Assembly (NCBI GenBank): GCA_035235625.1
Contig: CP141148.1
Coordinates: 18,353,057 to 18,417,056, forward strand
DNA: 64,000 nucleotides
DNA from: Saururus chinensis
Taxonomy: Eukaryota > Streptophyta > Magnoliopsida > Piperales > Saururaceae
Direction of reading: 5' to 3'
Positions within the stretch are counted from its first letter, which is position 1, and each line of letters starts with the position of its first letter. This document shows, piece by piece, positions 61,170 to 64,000 of the stretch. The notes under the pieces are model-generated. The model ran no database searches and was not told the origin of the DNA. It was given only the letters and a program-made list of their open reading frames with translations. The translations under genes were made by a program, and so were the position numbers.

Positions 61170-64000
61170 ATATTAATTTGTCTTTCAATTTCCCATCTCT
61201 CCTCCATGTGACATGGACCATCTCACTGGTTCCATGAATGGTCAAGCCTACTGACATCAATGGGCACAAATCACTCTAAAATATATTCATTTAATTCATC
61301 AACAGATAACTATATGTTCACGACTCCCACAATTATATCACTAAATAAGATGATGTCTAAATATCTTGTACTATGTATCTTAATATGAACTTTGCACATG
61401 ATCTGCCACTACCCAAGTACTAATGCACTGAAACAGAGAACGAAAAATAATAGGTTCAATGTCAATGTACTCAGTTGTTCTACATACTACTATAATCAGC
61501 AAAAGCTAAAACCAAACCCTGGCATCAGAGCACCTAATTAATGGCTTCTGGCTGCTCAAGTGTAGATATTTCCTCCTTGTGAAAATTATTTTAGAACTGC
61601 CTAGAGAAGCCATAGCAATGACAAATTTCTTTCATCCTCCAGCTTCATCTCTAACAATGTCTTTACTCTAAAATTCTTCATACATATCATGGGAAAAAAT
61701 CTCATCCATTACATCAATTTTATCTCTTGATTTAACAAAAAAGCACATGCGCCACTTATTAAAAGATTCATTGAAATGAGATTCATCTAATAAAAATGCA
61801 AAGCAATGTAGTGCTTGATTAAAACACACAATTTCATTAAGAACATCTAAATTGATTCATTTGTTCTTTTCTCACATTAAGTATCAGAAACAAATATTAG
61901 ACATGAAGGAGAAAGATGATTGCCAGAGTACAAAATAAAGATTGCTGACCCTTCTAAGACTCCTCTTAGGAGTACTGAGGATAGATATGCATTGGCAGTA
62001 ATGGAACTACTATGGATAAAACATAAAAATATACTCCCTCCATCCCATATTAATTGTCCACATTTGAAAAAATATGATCTTTAAGGAAGCCAATTTGTTA
62101 ACCTTATTACTCCATCCACTAACTACTATAAGAAGAATAACATGAAATATAGAACAACTATTTTATAAATTCAGACAATTAATCTTAGACTCATGGACTA
62201 CATTAGAAAACACAACAATACAGGGCACATAAAATAACAATTAAACTAATAAAAGGGTTGTCACAATACAGAAATTTGTACAATTCCTTTCAAAAAACAA
62301 TTCTAGATTAATCCGAATTATTTTGGCCTGTTCATGGACCTAAATATTCTTGAACCAGCCTGGTTGTTTTCATGTGACGACCACATTATTTTTACAGCCT
62401 TGCAACCCTACAGCAATTAACTACAATTGGTAAAATACTACATCCATATTTAAAGAAATAAATTATCTTTTTATAGTCATATTTTGTATTCATATATCTA
62501 TTTTAAAAAACAAAAAATTCTCATGTTTCCATCCGAACCCCTATAGAAGAAGACCACAGCACATAACTTGTAATGACTTTTAGAACTTTATCATTTTTCA
62601 TGTATCAAAAACCACAGATAAGTGGCATCTAGCATATTCTACACTACTAAGAAATTGCTTAAATAAACAGCAGTCACAAGACATCCATATTTTGCTGACT
62701 AGGCTGTTCAGACTGTCCAAAGTAGACCAAATTGGCACAAGCTTGATCTCGAGGCAACACAGAATCATCTCAACTAAACTTTACAAAAAGACTAGTCAAA
62801 ATCACCTGTCAGAGGTAAACTTATCCAGCTATCCTAAATAGGGTGCCTGGAAAATTATAATTTGGAGCATTTAGTGAAAACCAAGATGATTGTCATTCTT
62901 TTCTTAAAAATTAAGTTTAATGGTTTAAAGTTGATAAGAGCACATTTTTCTCTCTAACTTTAATCTTTTGCAAGTATATGTCCTTCTACACTTTGTACAA
63001 ACTTTACGAAAATTACACATTTCTTGGCTTACCACCTAATTACTATTCTTTCATGAATTGTGGAGTTGTTCATACACATATACGTTAATACAACTTTGCT
63101 CTTGCCTGCAGAAAATATAAAGTCATTCATACAAGGTAATGTATCTTTGTTCTTGTCACCAGGAGTTCTAAAGGCATTCAAGAGAAAGCCTGCATTTAGC
63201 TTTGCGAACAAGCTTCTCTACAAGAAACTAGCAATGAAGTTCTATAATTCTAAATGTAAACCCGTAAGAATTCTAGATATTATGGTAACCCAGCTTAATG
63301 AAAAACTGGATTGGCCGAGTAAATCCACAGAATCTCTTGTGAAAATAACACAAAAATAAGCATCCACTGCAGGAAACATTTCCTTGAAAACTTCCGTATC
63401 CCCACTCCCCATAGTAGACAAATTTAAACTACATAATATTCAATCTGTTCTCCAATTGTCTGATTAGAATCCAATAACATTAAATCCCAATGCACTTCTT
63501 AGTCATGCATTTTACAACTTTATACAGTTGATTTGGCAAGCCAAACTTCTTTAAATAATTTTCTCCATCACCCTATATTATGCTCATTTTCTTGTATTTG
63601 TTTGTCCGTTAATTTACATTGTAAGCAAATTCTACTTCTATATAGGACAGGCCCAAAAACTTTCAAAATCGTTACAAACATAGAGAGATACAGTATAGGC
63701 TTGCCAATCATAGCTAAAAATCGAGAGAAATATTTTAACAAAAGTGATAACACAAAAAAGTAACATCAGCAGCAAAATAGAGGAGATCAGGCGAACACTG
63801 AAATGATACGCATCAACTTCATTCCAGAATACTAAAAACAAAAGAAAAAAAATTCAGCACTAAGAGCAAGTAGACAACTTTGAGATAAATACAAAGCAAA
63901 TTAAAATAAAAAATTAACACAAAAGATCAAGCTTTCCATTAAACCACAAGAAAAAAAAAATAAGATCCTCAGTTTCTTACTAAATTACCTGAATGATAAG
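61170..64000. other. Non-genic stretch at the right edge
   Basis: No gene is supported. A Stowaway-like left end (TACTCCCTCCATCCCATATT) begins at about 62032, and its right end is not clear. The longest open frame is 63060-63359 (99 codons, + strand) with no recognised family. Its reverse strand is also open over part of the same interval. Confidence 0.45.

Noticed and set aside
1-64000. CRISPR arrays, bacterial operons, tRNA or rRNA genes
   Set aside because: No spaced identical repeats, operon-like gene strings or cloverleaf-forming sequences were seen. tRNA-like words occur only as primer sites or SINE boxes.

Overview
This is a plant nuclear window: a repeat-rich, AT-rich angiosperm locus with one complete, intron-rich protein-coding gene set among degraded retrotransposons. 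There are no operons, ribosome binding sites or CRISPR arrays. The species cannot be fixed from the sequence.

Layout. Bases 1-1050 hold nothing recognisable. A GC-rich block of unknown origin follows at about 1060-1500. Next comes an LTR-like stretch (1680-2925), then a Ty3/gypsy Tekay/Del-like chromovirus fossil (about 3830-14219) with a duplicated LTR segment beside it. A smaller non-autonomous LTR element (10099-12425) sits inside the integrase region of that fossil. It has two 363/364-bp LTRs and a perfect TCACT target duplication. Two more broken Ty3/gypsy copies follow in the same orientation (14530-16930 and 17003-19532). From 19.5 to 29.8 kb the sequence is non-genic. It holds an LTR-like region with a 56-bp minisatellite, a minus-strand LTR remnant, a SINE-like copy, and several MITE-like inverted-repeat elements, including two pairs of one family.

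The gene is a type II (MIKC) MADS-box transcription factor of the AGL17/ANR1/AGL21 clade on the + strand. Eight coding exons run from the ATG at 30422 to a TGA at 58516 and predict 237 residues. Exon sizes (182, 79, 62, 100, 42, 84, 149, 16 nt) and phases fit the conserved MIKC layout. Intron 1 is 16.4 kb and appears to use a GC-AG donor. Intron 2 is 8.4 kb. Both are inflated by Ty1/copia fossils, LINE 3' ends, a SINE-like copy and other LTR debris. Introns 4-7 are short (84-128 bp).

Downstream of 58.7 kb no gene was recognised. There is a short diverged minus-strand fragment of chloroplast atpA (about 60993-61165), which is a nuclear plastid insertion, plus an LTR-like stretch and a Stowaway-like end.

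Nothing here forms a multi-gene system. The most checkable points are the GC-AG first intron, the duplicated 42-nt unit in exon 6 that creates an alternative donor, the 16-nt last exon, the MITE pair just upstream of the promoter, and the atpA insertion.
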